A stretch of 64,000 nucleotides of DNA, taken from assembly GCA_037043235.1 (NCBI GenBank), contig JAWRVZ010000050.1, positions 3,062,501 through 3,126,500 of the forward strand, read 5' to 3'. A model generated the notes under the pieces. The model made no database searches. It saw nothing but the letters and a program-made list of their open reading frames with translations, and had not been told where the DNA came from. Each line of letters begins with the position of its first letter. The first letter of the stretch is position 1. This DNA comes from Rhodeus uyekii. Its lineage: Eukaryota > Chordata > Actinopteri > Cypriniformes > Acheilognathidae. Below, one piece after another: positions 45,688 through 56,441 of the stretch. Made by a program: the position numbers and the translations under genes.

Positions 45688-46905
45688 ATGTTCCGTGACA
45701 GAACGACACCGCCACTGAGGACTCAGCGGGGAGAGGATTTTCATTCTCCACTAGCCTCCAGACACCCCAGATATTTAGACCATCTGAGAATGCGGTATAA
45801 AATATTAAACTCCCTTCGCCAACGTGGGGCAGAACTAAGAACTTTTGCGCAGGAGTTTGCTTATGCTGCAGTAGGGTTGGACTATAATGACGCGGCTCTC
45901 AAGGATCACTTCAACAGCGCCCTTGACGAGCCCCTTTGTTGGTGGAGTATGAAGGGGCTGGAACGGTTGGACTTTTGGGATTTTGTGGATTACCTTGTCT
46001 CACCCCCTACCGTTCCAACACCAGAAGAGGTTCTGGCGGCATTAGTTCCCCCAGAGTTATCCAGGGATACCACAGTGCCACGCCCTCGCACTGGGAGAAG
46101 GAGGAGAAAGAGAGCATCCCTTCCCGCCACCGGCGCCATCCCAGAGCCCGCCGTCCCAGAGCCCGCTGCCGGGCAGGAGGCCGTCGTCCCAGAGCCCACT
46201 GTCCCAGAGCCCGTTGCTGGGCAGGAGACCGTCGTCCCAGAGCCCGCTGCCGGGCAGGACGCCGCCGTCCCAGAGCCTACTCAATGTCGTCGTCAGCGGA
46301 GGAGGAGGAGGAAAAGGACCTCCTCCGAACTGTCAGTCCCGGAGGCTGCCCCCAAACTGCTCGCCCTGCCGGCGCCACAGAGACTGCTCGCCCTGCCGGC
46401 GCCACAGAGACTGCTCGCCCTGCCGGCGCCACAGAGACTGCTCGCCCTGCCGGCGCCACAGAGACTGCTCGCCCTGCCGGCGCCACAGAGACTGCTCGCC
46501 CTGCCGGCGCCACAGAGACTGCTCGCCCTGCCGGCGCCACAGAGACTGCTCGCCCTGCCGGCGCCACAGAGACTGCTCGCCCTGCCGGCGCCACAGAGAC
46601 TGCTCGCCCTGCCGGCGCCACAGAGACTGCTCGCCCTGCCGGCGCCACAGAGACTGCTCGCCCTGCCGGCGCCACAGAGACTGCTCGCCCTGCCGGCGCC
46701 ACAGAGACTGCTCGCCCTGCCGGCGCCACAGAGACTCTTGCCTCCTGACTCTCTGGCCTGGCCTGACCCTCCAGTCCTGCCTGAGCTCTTGTGGTCTGAC
46801 CCTCCTGTCCTGGCTGCCTGCCGGGACCATGGACCAGCTGAAGCCTGCCTGGCTTACCCCTCCCGCTCCGCCCTGGTGGCTTGCCGGGACCCCGGATCCC
46901 CTTGA
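45688..46905 (+). CDS. Gag-like protein with a 9-residue repeat array
   Basis: The ATG lies 13 bases inside the 5' LTR end (MFRDRTTPP). The N-terminal part (RQRGAELRTFAQEFAYAA...WDFVDYLV) is like a short capsid domain of Gypsy gag. Then come PEPA-type repeats, a basic stretch (RRQRRRRRKRTSS), 14 copies of a unit reading LLALPAPQR, and a Pro/Trp-rich end. No zinc knuckle, protease or pol is seen. Whether it is translated, or packages RNA for a helper element, is inference. About 406 residues. Confidence 0.6.
   Translation: MFRDRTTPPLRTQRGEDFHSPLASRHPRYLDHLRMRYKILNSLRQRGAELRTFAQEFAYAAVGLDYNDAALKDHFNSALDEPLCWWSMKGLERLDFWDFVDYLVSPPTVPTPEEVLAALVPPELSRDTTVPRPRTGRRRRKRASLPATGAIPEPAVPEPAAGQEAVVPEPTVPEPVAGQETVVPEPAAGQDAAVPEPTQCRRQRRRRRKRTSSELSVPEAAPKLLALPAPQRLLALPAPQRLLALPAPQRLLALPAPQRLLALPAPQRLLALPAPQRLLALPAPQRLLALPAPQRLLALPAPQRLLALPAPQRLLALPAPQRLLALPAPQRLLALPAPQRLLALPAPQRLLPPDSLAWPDPPVLPELLWSDPPVLAACRDHGPAEACLAYPSRSALVACRDPGSP
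46358..46736. repeat. 27-bp minisatellite, about 14 copies
   Basis: The unit CTGCTCGCCCTGCCGGCGCC plus ACAGAGA is repeated with essentially no variation. Since 27 is a multiple of three, several frames on both strands stay open, which explains the competing ORFs here. It lies inside the gag-like frame of the LTR element. Confidence 0.97.
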
Positions 46906-47478
46906 GCCACCCTGGCTCAATTCGCCAGTTCCCCCCTGGCCCTCTGCCTGGAACCCAGCCCTGGTCGAGTCACCTTGGCTCATTCCACCTGCCCCTTCCT
47001 GGACTTTGTATTTTCTGTTGATTTTGCTTCCTAGGTTGTGGACCCTTTGTTTTGATTGGCCTGATTTTTCTCCCTCCCTCCCTTCCCTGGTGTTCTGTAT
47101 TCCTGCAATCCCCTGTCTTGTGTATTATGCTTGGTGATGTCGGTGTTGGGTTTTTGTTTCATGTTGGAACGCCAGGTGGCGTTCCTTAGAGGGGGGGTAG
47201 TGTCACGGTTCTGTCTCTGTTTCCAGTGTTATTAGTGTTCTAGTAGACAGAACCGTGGCACTGGTCTCTCTCCCATGTGTTTGTCTCTCGTTAGTGTCTG
47301 CCCCGCCTCCTTGTTTCCCTTAATCATTCCCAGCTGTGTCTCATCACTACCTTCCCTCTTGTGCCCTATTTAATCCTGGTGTGTTTGCTGTCCTGTGCGG
47401 TGTCGTTGTCTTACATGCTCTTTGGTTTCCCGAGTTCCTAGATGACTGGTCCTGTCTTGCTTCCTGGTTAGTTTATGT

Positions 47479-48975
47479 CAGAGGTCACTAATAGGCGGAC
47501 CGCGGTCCGGATCCGGACCCAGCCGCCGTTCTGTCCGGACCCGGACCAATAACCCATAAATTATTGACTTTTGTCGGAGCGTTTCTATTTTAACCCGCGC
47601 AGCTTTTCTAGCATCTATGGTACTGGTTTAGCGGGGCCCAGGAAACTCACAGACCAATAGCATGCGTTGTAAATCATGTCATGTGATACTACTCGAGTCA
47701 GACAGCGAGAGAGAGAGACACACACACACACAGGGAGAGACGACGAGACGAATGAGAGACAACGTTTCACATGGCGTGCTCTAAAAAGAGAAAAGTGGAC
47801 AGCGAAAACAGCTTTTAATCAAGAATGGACGGATTCTTACATGTTCATTCTTCCCACGGGCAGTTCAAAACCGGTATGTCTCATATGTTCAGAGACTGTC
47901 GCGATTATTAAAAGCGGCAATGTGAAACGCCACTATGAGACAAAGCACAAATCCTTTGATCAAACATACCCACTTAAATCCGCACTGAGGGCACAGAAAA
48001 TAAATGATCTAAAAGCCCAATATGATCGATCCAGCAGAATCCTAACACATTCATTCACTGCCCAACAACGTGCTAACGAATGTTCCCTTAAAGTTGCTTG
48101 GATTTTGGGCAAACATAAAAAACCATTTACTGATGGAGGGGTTGTCAAGGAGTGCATGAGTGCGGTAGCTGAAACCTTATTTGAGGGGAAACAAAAAGAC
48201 GACATGTGTGTAAAAATCAAGCAAATACCTATGTCAGCATCATCAGCAACAAAGAAAACAGAAATATTAACCCATGACGTGCTAGCTCAGCTGGATGAAG
48301 CGATTCACAAGGCACCATGCATAGGGTTAGCTGTAGATGAGTCCACTGATGTGTCTGACAATGCTCAGCTGTTAGTTTTTGTGAGGTTCTTCAACAAGGA
48401 CAAGGAAGAGTTCTGTGAAGACCTGTTAGGTGTCACACCCCTTCAGACCAGTACGAGAGGAGAGGACATCTACCTGGCCATAAAGGAGGTGTTAAAGCTG
48501 TTCAATTGTTAACGTGTTGAGATTGTTTATTTTAAAATGTGTTTAAACTTAAGATGTGAAAGGAAGTTAACTAAAAAGTAAAAGGGAAACTCAAGCTATA
48601 CTTTTTATTTCCTTTTTCTAAAATTAAGCACTTTATTTTGAGATGCACATTTTTCAAAAGCTCTCTGTTGTGTTTTATTTATTTTTAAATGCAGCCTTTA
48701 TTTTATTTAAATTGATCATTTATTATTAGAGTACTTATTATTTCCCTACAGCTCAGTATATAAAATGACAATAAATATTGTTAAAATATTATTCAATTTG
48801 TACTTTCATTTTATTTGACAGTCGTCTCTTGACTAGGCTACTTACATATTTTCATACAACTTCTAGGCTGTGGCACTGAATGATAACACAAGTTAGTCAT
48901 TGTGATGTTGCGGACCTTTGGTTGCTGATTTTTTTTTCTAACTGGACCTCTTAGAATTTTAATTCAATACCCCTG
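47479..48975 (+). mobile_element. hAT-Charlie-like transposon inserted in an LTR
   Basis: It begins CAGAGGTCACTAATAG and ends ATACCCCTG, with a perfect 8-bp target duplication GTTTATGT (47471-47478 and 48976-48983). It carries a truncated transposase gene (47676-48512). It interrupts the 3' LTR of the 45288-49118 element, so it is the youngest layer of the nest. Confidence 0.9.
47676..48512 (+). CDS. Truncated hAT transposase (BED finger, GTF2IRD2-like)
   Basis: 278 residues. A BED-type zinc finger is visible (CLICSETVAIIKSGNVKRHYETKH), then the region before the catalytic core including LAVDESTDVSDNAQLLVFVRF, which holds the first catalytic Asp neighbourhood. The frame stops after KEVLKLFNC. 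The catalytic C-terminal half and the hATC dimerisation domain are missing, since such proteins are usually about 600 residues. Probably cannot catalyse transposition; it might still bind ends. The first Met may not be the native one. Confidence 0.75.
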   Translation: MSCDTTRVRQRERETHTHTGRDDETNERQRFTWRALKREKWTAKTAFNQEWTDSYMFILPTGSSKPVCLICSETVAIIKSGNVKRHYETKHKSFDQTYPLKSALRAQKINDLKAQYDRSSRILTHSFTAQQRANECSLKVAWILGKHKKPFTDGGVVKECMSAVAETLFEGKQKDDMCVKIKQIPMSASSATKKTEILTHDVLAQLDEAIHKAPCIGLAVDESTDVSDNAQLLVFVRFFNKDKEEFCEDLLGVTPLQTSTRGEDIYLAIKEVLKLFNC

Positions 48976-49124
48976 GTTTATGTTATTGTCAAGAGTTATG
49001 TTTGAGTTAATGTTTTTCCCCCCTCGTGGGTTGTTCTTTTGTACATGTTTCTTTATTTTGTTATCGTAAATAAATCCTTCACCCCAGCATTTGAGTCCTC
49101 CCATCATGTTCCGTGACAGAGCAG

Positions 49125-49497
49125 ATGCCAAAGGTCATCTAATAATAGAGGTACAAAGAGAAAAACTCCATTAATGGTTCAAAGTACAAATCACTTCACA
49201 GAACAAACTAATTACTTTTGTTTGTAGATTTTCCTGCTTTCCTAAGAGGCTGGCAGCTGAGAACTTCTGATTACAGTAACACATTCTGATTTTAATCTTG
49301 ATACTGCTTCTTGTAGTTTTCCTTGGCTTAAGAATCGCAGTTTTTAAATCTGGGATCCAATAATGTGGGTATGGTCATTACACTTAATGATTCCAAATGT
49401 ACAGCATTTTCTCTGACCCTCCGGACCAGGCTGTCACCAAGCTGCCTTGTTAAATTGGACTTGAGACCCTCCAGCTTTCTCGCTCTAGGAACCAAAC
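49125..49497 (-). pseudogene. hAT (ZBED-type) transposase, internal part
   Basis: On the minus strand 49490-49380 reads RARKLEGLKSNLTRQLGDSLVRRVRENA and then TIPTLLDPRFKNCDS, a core segment of ZBED1-like hAT transposases. Frame breaks follow, and then the LTR element at 49118. Together with 44900-45287 this is one older hAT copy. Confidence 0.7.
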
Positions 49498-50562
49498 ATT
49501 AGAATGTTCCCGGTAGGTTCGCAGGAAAGTTTTCTTTACGTAAATCGAATGTTCCGGGATCGTTCGCGGTAGGTTCTCTCAACCTCTACATCTAGTTATG
49601 CCAGTACACAAACAATCAGTCTACAAACTACATCCTCTAAATTACTTATTGCTCAAAAACATTATAATGAATATAAAGCTATTATAAGTAACATTTACTG
49701 AAACAATCTCTATAATCTTTGTAAAAACATACATACACATATATAAGCCATGAACATATTTTTAACACATATTACAGAATTGTATTTAGAAAATGTAATT
49801 ATGATCATGAATATTATTTTAACATGCATATATAAGCCATGAACATTTAAATACATAATTGTATTTATAAAATTTAATCATGAACAAAGTCAAAGTGGAG
49901 TTTATTTTCATTTCAGCCATATAAGGACGTTTCTGCAGGACCAAGGTGCTATAGAACAAAAACCTATATAAGTGTACAAAGTGCAAACAGACAGCACAAA
50001 CATAACACAAGACATAATACAGAGTAGGTACAGAAAAAAACGATATACATAAAGTGCACAATTTAATTTTGTCAAAGTTCGATGGTAGAGAGAGACATGA
50101 ATATTCTTTAAACACACATATACAAGCCATGAAAATATTTAAACATATTACACAATTGTATTTTAAAAACTTAATTATAAAAATTTATATTTAAATAATA
50201 TTTACACACAATTAAATGTTGAAAAAAAAATAATTTCTCCGTCATCTGCAAATCAAAAACAAAGAAACATACATGAGTCAGACAGAAATTATATAAACAA
50301 TTGACTGTTAATTGCTGTGAATGAGAGCATAATAGAGATAACATTTTTGTGTAGATCTAATATAGTTTTGTCCATTGAAGATTGTCTGGTATATTGTGAA
50401 GTGACACACACTGATGTTATGATATTCCCTGCAAAAATACATTAAGTCAGGTAGATGATACTTACGGCTAAAACTTAAATGTCACAGTTTACAGTTATAA
50501 AAAAGAGCTGATATGGTGTTCCGTTAACTCTAACATCTCATATCGTAGTATGATATGGTATT
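49498..50562. other. Gap: short AT-rich tandem repeats
   Basis: A unit of about 95-100 bp (ATATATAAGCCATGAACATATTT... TTGTATTTA..AAATGTAATTATGA) appears around 49740, 49825 and 50105; a short 210-bp insert (49880-50090) separates the last. No gene seen. Confidence 0.55.
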
Positions 50563-50890
50563 TGTCACAGTCTTGTCGCGTCTCTCACATCCGGGTCCTT
50601 CTGTGTCTTCTAGATTGTTCCACACCTGTCTCGTTAATCACTGCCCAAGTCCCGTCAACTGTGTGTAGTTTCATGTTTAGTATAAATTCCTCTCGTGTCT
50701 CTCTTGTCATTGTCGGTTATCGTCAGTGTTGCGTAGTTGTGAGAGTGTGTGGATATATCCTCCTGGCTCTTCGCGGTTTGCACCGTCGCGTGCCTTTTGT
50801 TTCTAGTTTTGCGAATAAAGTCTTTGAGTTCTTAATCTCCGTGTCTCTGTGTGCTCTGCATCACACACCAGCACCTACACCGCATTTACA
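50563..50890 (+). mobile_element. Solo LTR with 5-bp target duplication
   Basis: It begins TGTCACAG and ends TTTACA; 328 bp; flanked by GTATT (50558-50562) and GTATT (50891-50895). It contains a TATAAA near 50681 and an AATAAA near 50813. Its text is related to the LTR at 52896-53204. Confidence 0.8.
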
Positions 50891-52199
50891 GTATTGATAA
50901 TCTAAAACAAATATACATTATTACTTACATTTTTTAATATCTATGTCGGGCAAATTGCAGAAGCCTTGCATTAAGGTCTTCCACATCTCTTGCCTTCAGT
51001 GTTCTGAAATTATTTTCCGTCGCTCCTAGAATCCAGGAATAACAAAGAATAAGGTTGATTATGGGAAAGGAGGAGACAGATTTGAGGTGTGGTATTATTT
51101 ACATTACTGTCTTTTTGGTATTACAACAAAATATATTCTCAGTGCAAAATACAAATCTGTAGCATTTCATAAAATGTATTATTTAAATAATTGATAGCCA
51201 GTTGGAGCAAAAACTTGCCTATAATTCTATTACAAAGACTGTATTTGCTTGTGTTGATGGAATGAGAAAGCAGGTGGATGGTCATAAGTTTTCTGGGCTG
51301 GGATAGACAAAACTTAATCAAGGCAAATTTCACACACATAATGAAGAGATCAGCAGCAAGAGATATTTTTTTACAAAGTATCAGTCATTCTACGAAACAG
51401 GTGCCATTTGGGTCCACAGTGTTTGATGAGATGCATAAGGTACAACAAATGTATCAAGTGTGTTTCCAAAGCTCAAAGTTATTAATTAAAGTGTTCTTGT
51501 TAACATGGTGTATGATAAAATTCTGTTTGTAAAGAGTAATGTACTCTTTTTAATAAGTTTTCTTTTGTCCGTGAAATTTCACGTGTCCGTGTTGACAAAC
51601 GTGACACTTGCATTAAAATATCACCAAATAAGATGTGTAAATATATGTTTTATATTATTATTTTCAGGATAATATGTGTGTTCCTGCTTACATAAGTTAT
51701 ATTTATTAAACTGATTTATTATTTATTTGTAAATACGTTATGATTTGTGTGTGTCCTTAAGTTTGACTTACCACCCCGTCACACTAACTTGTTTAATCTA
51801 TAAATAATGTACATTTGCTTTAAATGACATTACAAAGCTGAAGTGACATCATTTGAGGCTTATAACCACCATGAACAAAAGCAGGCAAGTTCTGACATTC
51901 TTTTACATTGTTTATTTCTTGCTTTTATGTTAGTCCAGGTCCGTCTAACTCAAATCAACCACCCCGTCACGCAAAATAGAGAGGGAAAAATTTTAACATT
52001 GTTAATGCAAAGAATGTTATAATTTAGATTGAATGCATGTATGCTAGATGAGGAATTTGAACGCATATGAGATTAGAGGCCAATTTGGGATGAAATGTAC
52101 CACCCCGTCACGTTTCATTGTGGTGTGGTGTAAGGGATGTGATGGGGATGTTCTGCTCCCCGTTTGAATGTGAGAGGGTGATATCAAGAATATGAATGT
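50891..52199. other. Gap with recurring CCACCCCGTCAC motif
   Basis: No gene seen. The 12-mer occurs at 51771, 51959 and 52100, and variants at 52461 and 52480. Confidence 0.5.
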
Positions 52200-52450
52200 G
52201 TGACCCTTGACCACAAAACCAGTCATAAGTCACACAGGTATATCTGTGACAATAGCCAAAAATATATTGTATGGGTCAAAATTATAGATTTTTCTTTTAT
52301 GCCAAAAATCATTAGGATATTAAGATCATGTTCCATGAAGATATTTTGTAATTTTTTTTTTACTGTAAATATATCATAAATGTATTATTAGTAGTAATAT
52401 GCAATGTTAAGGACTTAATTTAGACAAAAGGAGATTTTCTCAATACTGTC
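52200..52450. mobile_element. Fish MITE half-copy
   Basis: It begins TGTGACCCTTGACCACAAAA, the familiar terminal sequence of a widespread teleost MITE-like repeat, and includes ATTTTTGGCTATTG- and ATCTTCATGGAACATGATC-type internal text of the same family. The other terminal repeat is missing. Confidence 0.55.
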
Positions 52451-52589
52451 ACTGTCCATACCACCGTCACATCAGTTTACCACCCCGTCAGAGGGTCATT
52501 TTTATGTAACTTTTCATTTTATTTTCCATAAACTTTTATATTAAATGATTTTCTTGTTGTGTGGAACAAATAAATGTGAAACAGTTTGA

Positions 52590-53204
52590 TTAAATGGCCT
52601 GGACTACTGCGCCACCCTTGCGCCCTGATCCCCCTGCACCCCCGGCACCGCCCTGGACTACTGCGTCACCCGGGGGCCACCCTGGACTCCTGCACCTCCC
52701 TGGGTCCCCATGACCCTGGTAACACCCTGGACACCTCCATGACTCTGTGTAACCCCGGTCTCCAGGGTGCCCACCCTCCCACTCATGTCTTATCTGTTGT
52801 CTGGTATGTCTTGTCCTCCTCCTGTTCCCCCTCCCTTCCCTCCTCAAGGTGTGTCTCATATGGCGTGAGGTCACACCTTGTGGGAGGGAGAATTCTGTCA
52901 CATCCGGATCCTCTGTGTCTTCCAGATCCTTCCACCTCCTGTCTTGTTAGTTAATTACCCTGTCAGCTGATTCCCATTTCCTCATGTACTTAAACCCTCA
53001 TGTTATCTCTTGTCTTTGTCGGTTATTGGCAGTGTTATGTGGATGTGTAGCGTGTAGATGGTTTCCTCCCTTGTCTCCCCGAGTTTCAGAGTTGTTTGCA
53101 CCTTCGTGTGAGGTTTATGTTTCCTTTTATGTTAATAAAGTCTCAGCATTGATTTCCGAGTCTCCTCGTATCTCTCCGTATCGCACATCACCATTTGTAT
53201 GACA
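52590..53204 (+). mobile_element. 3' part of a non-autonomous LTR element and its LTR
   Basis: 52590-52880 is GC-rich, repeat-like text (GGACTACTGCGCCACCC units) like the proline-rich interior of the other non-autonomous LTR elements. A purine tract TGTGGGAGGGAGAA precedes the LTR 52896-53204 (TGTCACATCC...GTATGACA, 309 bp). Paralogous block 2 begins immediately after it. Confidence 0.65.
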
Positions 53205-54511
53205 ATAATAGTAAGGAAATTCAGTATTTTCTTTGAACCCATATATGGATCAGATGTGTATCAATGTTTCGTCAAGATCATGTATCGACAGTGCAAAAGT
53301 CTAACACTCTGTAAAGTCTCGTCCAGCACATCCCAAAGACTTTCAGTGAATTTAATATGAGGTGAAAGTGATTCAGGAGTGAAAATGCTCCCTCCCATCC
53401 ATTCTTTTATTTGACTCTGATGCATCGTGACTTCCTACATGGTTGTTTAAGAAATTAAAAGCTACATTATCTATTAAGATTAGAAGAACTGTTACCAAAC
53501 ATTTACCACGCTAAAACATAATCACTGCACTAATGATCCAATCGTAGACTCTGGAGCATTTGACTGTTATCTGAAAATGATTCTGGAGGGAAAATGCTCC
53601 CTCATAGTCATTGGTTCACAATTTGAAATGGATTCATCTTGACTTCTTACATGTTTTTTTAAGAAATGTAAAGCTACACACTCCATTTATTAAGTTTAGA
53701 ATATCTGTTATCAAACATTTAACATACTAAAAAAAAATATTTGCAATAATGATCCAATTGTAATTAAGAAGTGAAAATGCTCCAAATGGTTCACAATTTG
53801 AGTCTGATGCATCTTGACTTCCTATACGGTTGTTTAAGAAACTAAAAGCTACAAACGTCATCTATTCAGTTTAGATGAACAAAAATTTAACATTCTAAAA
53901 TCATAATCACTGCAATGATCCAGTAATAGGCTCTGGAGCATTTCACTATTGACTGAAAATGATTCAGGAGTGAAAATGCTCCCTCATAGCTATTGGTTCA
54001 CGATTTGAGGCTGATGCATCTTGACTTCCTACATGGTTGTTTCATAAATGTAAAACTACACACTCCATCAATTGAGGTTAGATGAACTGTTACTAAACAT
54101 TTAACATGCTAAAAACAATCACTGCAATAATGATCTAATCAGAGAATCTTGAGCATTTGACTAGGATCCAGTATAATGCTTATTTTTTATACATCACTGT
54201 GGCAGGTCGAATGAGGACAAATAGGCATCTTCGTAGTGCACAGGTTCCCAAAGGGTGTTTATTAAACAAAAGAGTGATAACTCAAAGAAATACTGTGTTC
54301 CCAGATTCGTGACGTGCAGATGGTGGTAGGTCTTTGGCGTTCGGAGCTTGGAACGGCAGAGGTTCCCTCAGCCTTCGCTGGATTCTAGGGGAGCAGAGAA
54401 AAGAGTAAGCACACTTAGCATGCAGCAGCTCAGAACTCGCTCACCCTTCCTTTTTCCTCCTCTATTTAAATCCTTTCTCCTTAACGCGATCCAGGTGTGG
54501 CCCATTATCGC

Positions 54512-55538
54512 CTACACCTGGCTGCTGATTGTCTGGTGGGAAGCAATTACAGGGCGACGCTGAAGCTTTACTCTGGGTACTTGCCTTGAGAGTCCATCTG
54601 CATTCCTATTTGCCTCCCCTGCTCGATGTTGCACTTTAAAGTGGAAGTCTTGGAGGGTGGCATTTGTATCCTTTGCCCGGGCCATCCATTGTAAGAGAGC
54701 ATGGTCGGTCATCAACGTAAAGGACCATCCTAATAGGTAATACTGCAACTCTGTAACTGCCCACTTGATGGCAAGGGCCTTTTTTTCGACTGTGGCATAC
54801 CTGGTCTCCCCTGGCGTTAGCTTTCGGCTAATATAAACGATCGGGTGTTCCTCCCCCTGCTGTGTCTGGGACAGGACAGCCCCTAATCCAGAGTCCTGAA
54901 GCATCTGTCTGGAGGGTGAAAGGACAGTTAAAGTCAGGGGCATGGAGGACTGGAGAGGAGGTTAATGCTGATTTTAACTTTTCGAAGGCTGCTTCAGCTT
55001 CTGCTTCTGCCGTCCACTTCAGTCTCTCTGGCTGTCGCTTCTTTGTCAGCTCGGTCAGGGGGCAAGCTATTGAGGAAAAGTTAGGAATGAAACATCGATA
55101 GTATCCTGCCAACCCTAGGAAGGCACGTACCTGGGACTTAATTTTGGGGTGGACGAATGAGCAGACTGCCTCGACCTTCGGTTCCTGGGGCCTAATCAGA
55201 CCGCGTCCAATTTGAAAACCCAGGTATCGAGCCTCCGATAGCCCGAGATGACACTTTTTGGGGTTGGCGGTGAGCCCAGCCTGACGCAGCTCTGACAGAA
55301 CCTTCCTGAGGCGATCTACTTGGTCCTCCCACCGTTCCGAGTGGATGACCACATCGTCCAAGTAGGCGGCCGCGTATTCCTGATGAGGCCTCAACAAGAT
55401 GTCCATCATCCGCTGGAAGGTTGGTGAACTTAGAAGTGAACTTAGAAGTGGTACATGGGACTCGGACTCGGTCTCCGGGTTGGAACTCTCGGGGTTGGGC
55501 GGGTCGGTTATATAGGCGTTGCTGGGCACTCTGGGCAC
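54512..55538 (-). pseudogene. Gmr1-type RT (partial) and RNase H
   Basis: RT starts in the palm (FQRMMDILLRPHQ), with the catalytic YLDD box (AAYLDDVVIHSE), the thumb text FLGLAGYYRCFIPNF and then TDASGL, the start of RNase H. A frameshift near 54880 shifts it to the second frame (GAVLSQTQQGEEHPIVYISRKLTP, RAGEANRNADGLSRQ). The RT fingers before FQRMMD are missing. Confidence 0.8.
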
Positions 55539-56429
55539 TCTGGGCTGCAGTTAGGTGTTCTCGCACCAACGGCATAACACGGTCAATCAATAACACGGTA
55601 CATGTTCGATCACGGTACGATGTGGGGAGGGTTGGCGCTCCCATGCGTCCCGGGCCACGTCAAGAAGTCCTCGTGGTTGCCGCCCAAACAACAGTTCGAA
55701 GGGGGTAAACCCCGTGGAGGCTTGGGGAACTTCACAGATGCCGAACAGCATATACGGGATCATGAGGTCCCAGTCTCGTCCGTCCTCCGCCACTACCCGT
55801 CGCAACATCTGCTTTAAGGTTTGGTTGAAGCGTTCGACTAGCCCGTCTGTTTGAGGGTGGTACACGGGGGTATGGAGCTGTTTGTCCTGCAGGAGTTGGC
55901 ATAGGTCGGTCATTAGTTTGGACATGAACGGGGTGCCCTGGTCAGTCAGAATCTCTGCCGGAATTCCCACCCGGCTGAACAGCAGGAACAGTTCCTTGGC
56001 AATGTTCTTTGACGTAGCTATCCTTAAGGGAACTGCTTCGGGGTACCGGGTGGCGTAATCTACAATGACGAGTATGTGTTCAGGGCCCCGAGCTGATTTT
56101 GGCAATGGTCCAACCAGGTCCATCCCGATGCGCTCAAAAGGGACCTCAATAATTGGTAAGGGAATGAGGGGACTGGGTGGAGGTCGTCGGGGTGCCGTTC
56201 TTTGACAAGTTGGGCAGCTTTGGCAGAACCGCCTTACCTCAGCCTCCAGGCCAGGCCAATGAAATCGATCTCGAATGCGCTGAATTGTATTGTTGACTCC
56301 CAGGTGTACAGCCATCGGATGGGAATGGGCCAGATCCAGCACGACTTCAGTCTTGGATTTCGGACCTACCAACAGATGTTTCTCCTCCCCCCGTCGTTGG
56401 GCAACACAGTAAAGTAGACCTCTTTTCAC
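55430..56429 (-). pseudogene. Gmr1-type integrase
   Basis: HHCC zinc region (H..H...FCQSCPTCQRT), then catalytic blocks GMDLVGPLP (first Asp), TDQGTPFMS (second Asp) and DGLVERFNQTLKQML (Glu) in the 56429-55587 frame. The C-terminal part (DRVMPLVREHL...REFQPGDRV) continues in another frame to about 55440. Same frame as the gag-protease ORF, with one stop codon at 56442-56444 between them. Confidence 0.85.
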
Positions 56430-56441
56430 TATGAAGTGCGG

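Larger units (their letters stand above)
45288..49118 (+). mobile_element. Non-autonomous LTR retrotransposon with gag-like ORF, carrying a hAT insertion
   Basis: The 5' LTR is 45288-45700 (413 bp). The 3' LTR is 47201-49118, split by the hAT at 47479-48975. The copies are nearly identical. The direct repeat GAGCAG lies on both sides (45282-45287, 49119-49124), and a G-run precedes the 3' LTR. AACGACACCGC (45702-45712) after the 5' LTR is the exact complement of 45484-45494 inside the LTR, 30 nt after TATTTAA (45454). No pol genes are present. The LTR opens with a 12-bp hairpin arm CACGGTTCTGTC (45291) matched at 45333-45344. Confidence 0.85.

Noticed and set aside
46358..46736. Array resembling a CRISPR (regular short direct repeats)
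   Set aside because: Units are contiguous with no unique spacers, and the genome is eukaryotic; it is a minisatellite.
46214..47137. Alternative ORFs across the minisatellite, including a Cys/His/Arg-rich one and minus-strand ones
   Set aside because: A 27-bp unit keeps several frames open. Only the frame joined to the gag-like N-terminus has other support.
47676..48512. Host gene related to GTF2IRD2/ZBED
   Set aside because: It lies inside an element with hAT ends and an exact 8-bp target duplication and has lost the C-terminal half.
50563..53204. The LTRs at 50563 and 52896 as two ends of one element
   Set aside because: The first has its own exact target duplication on both sides and the two are too diverged; better read as a solo LTR and a separate truncated element.
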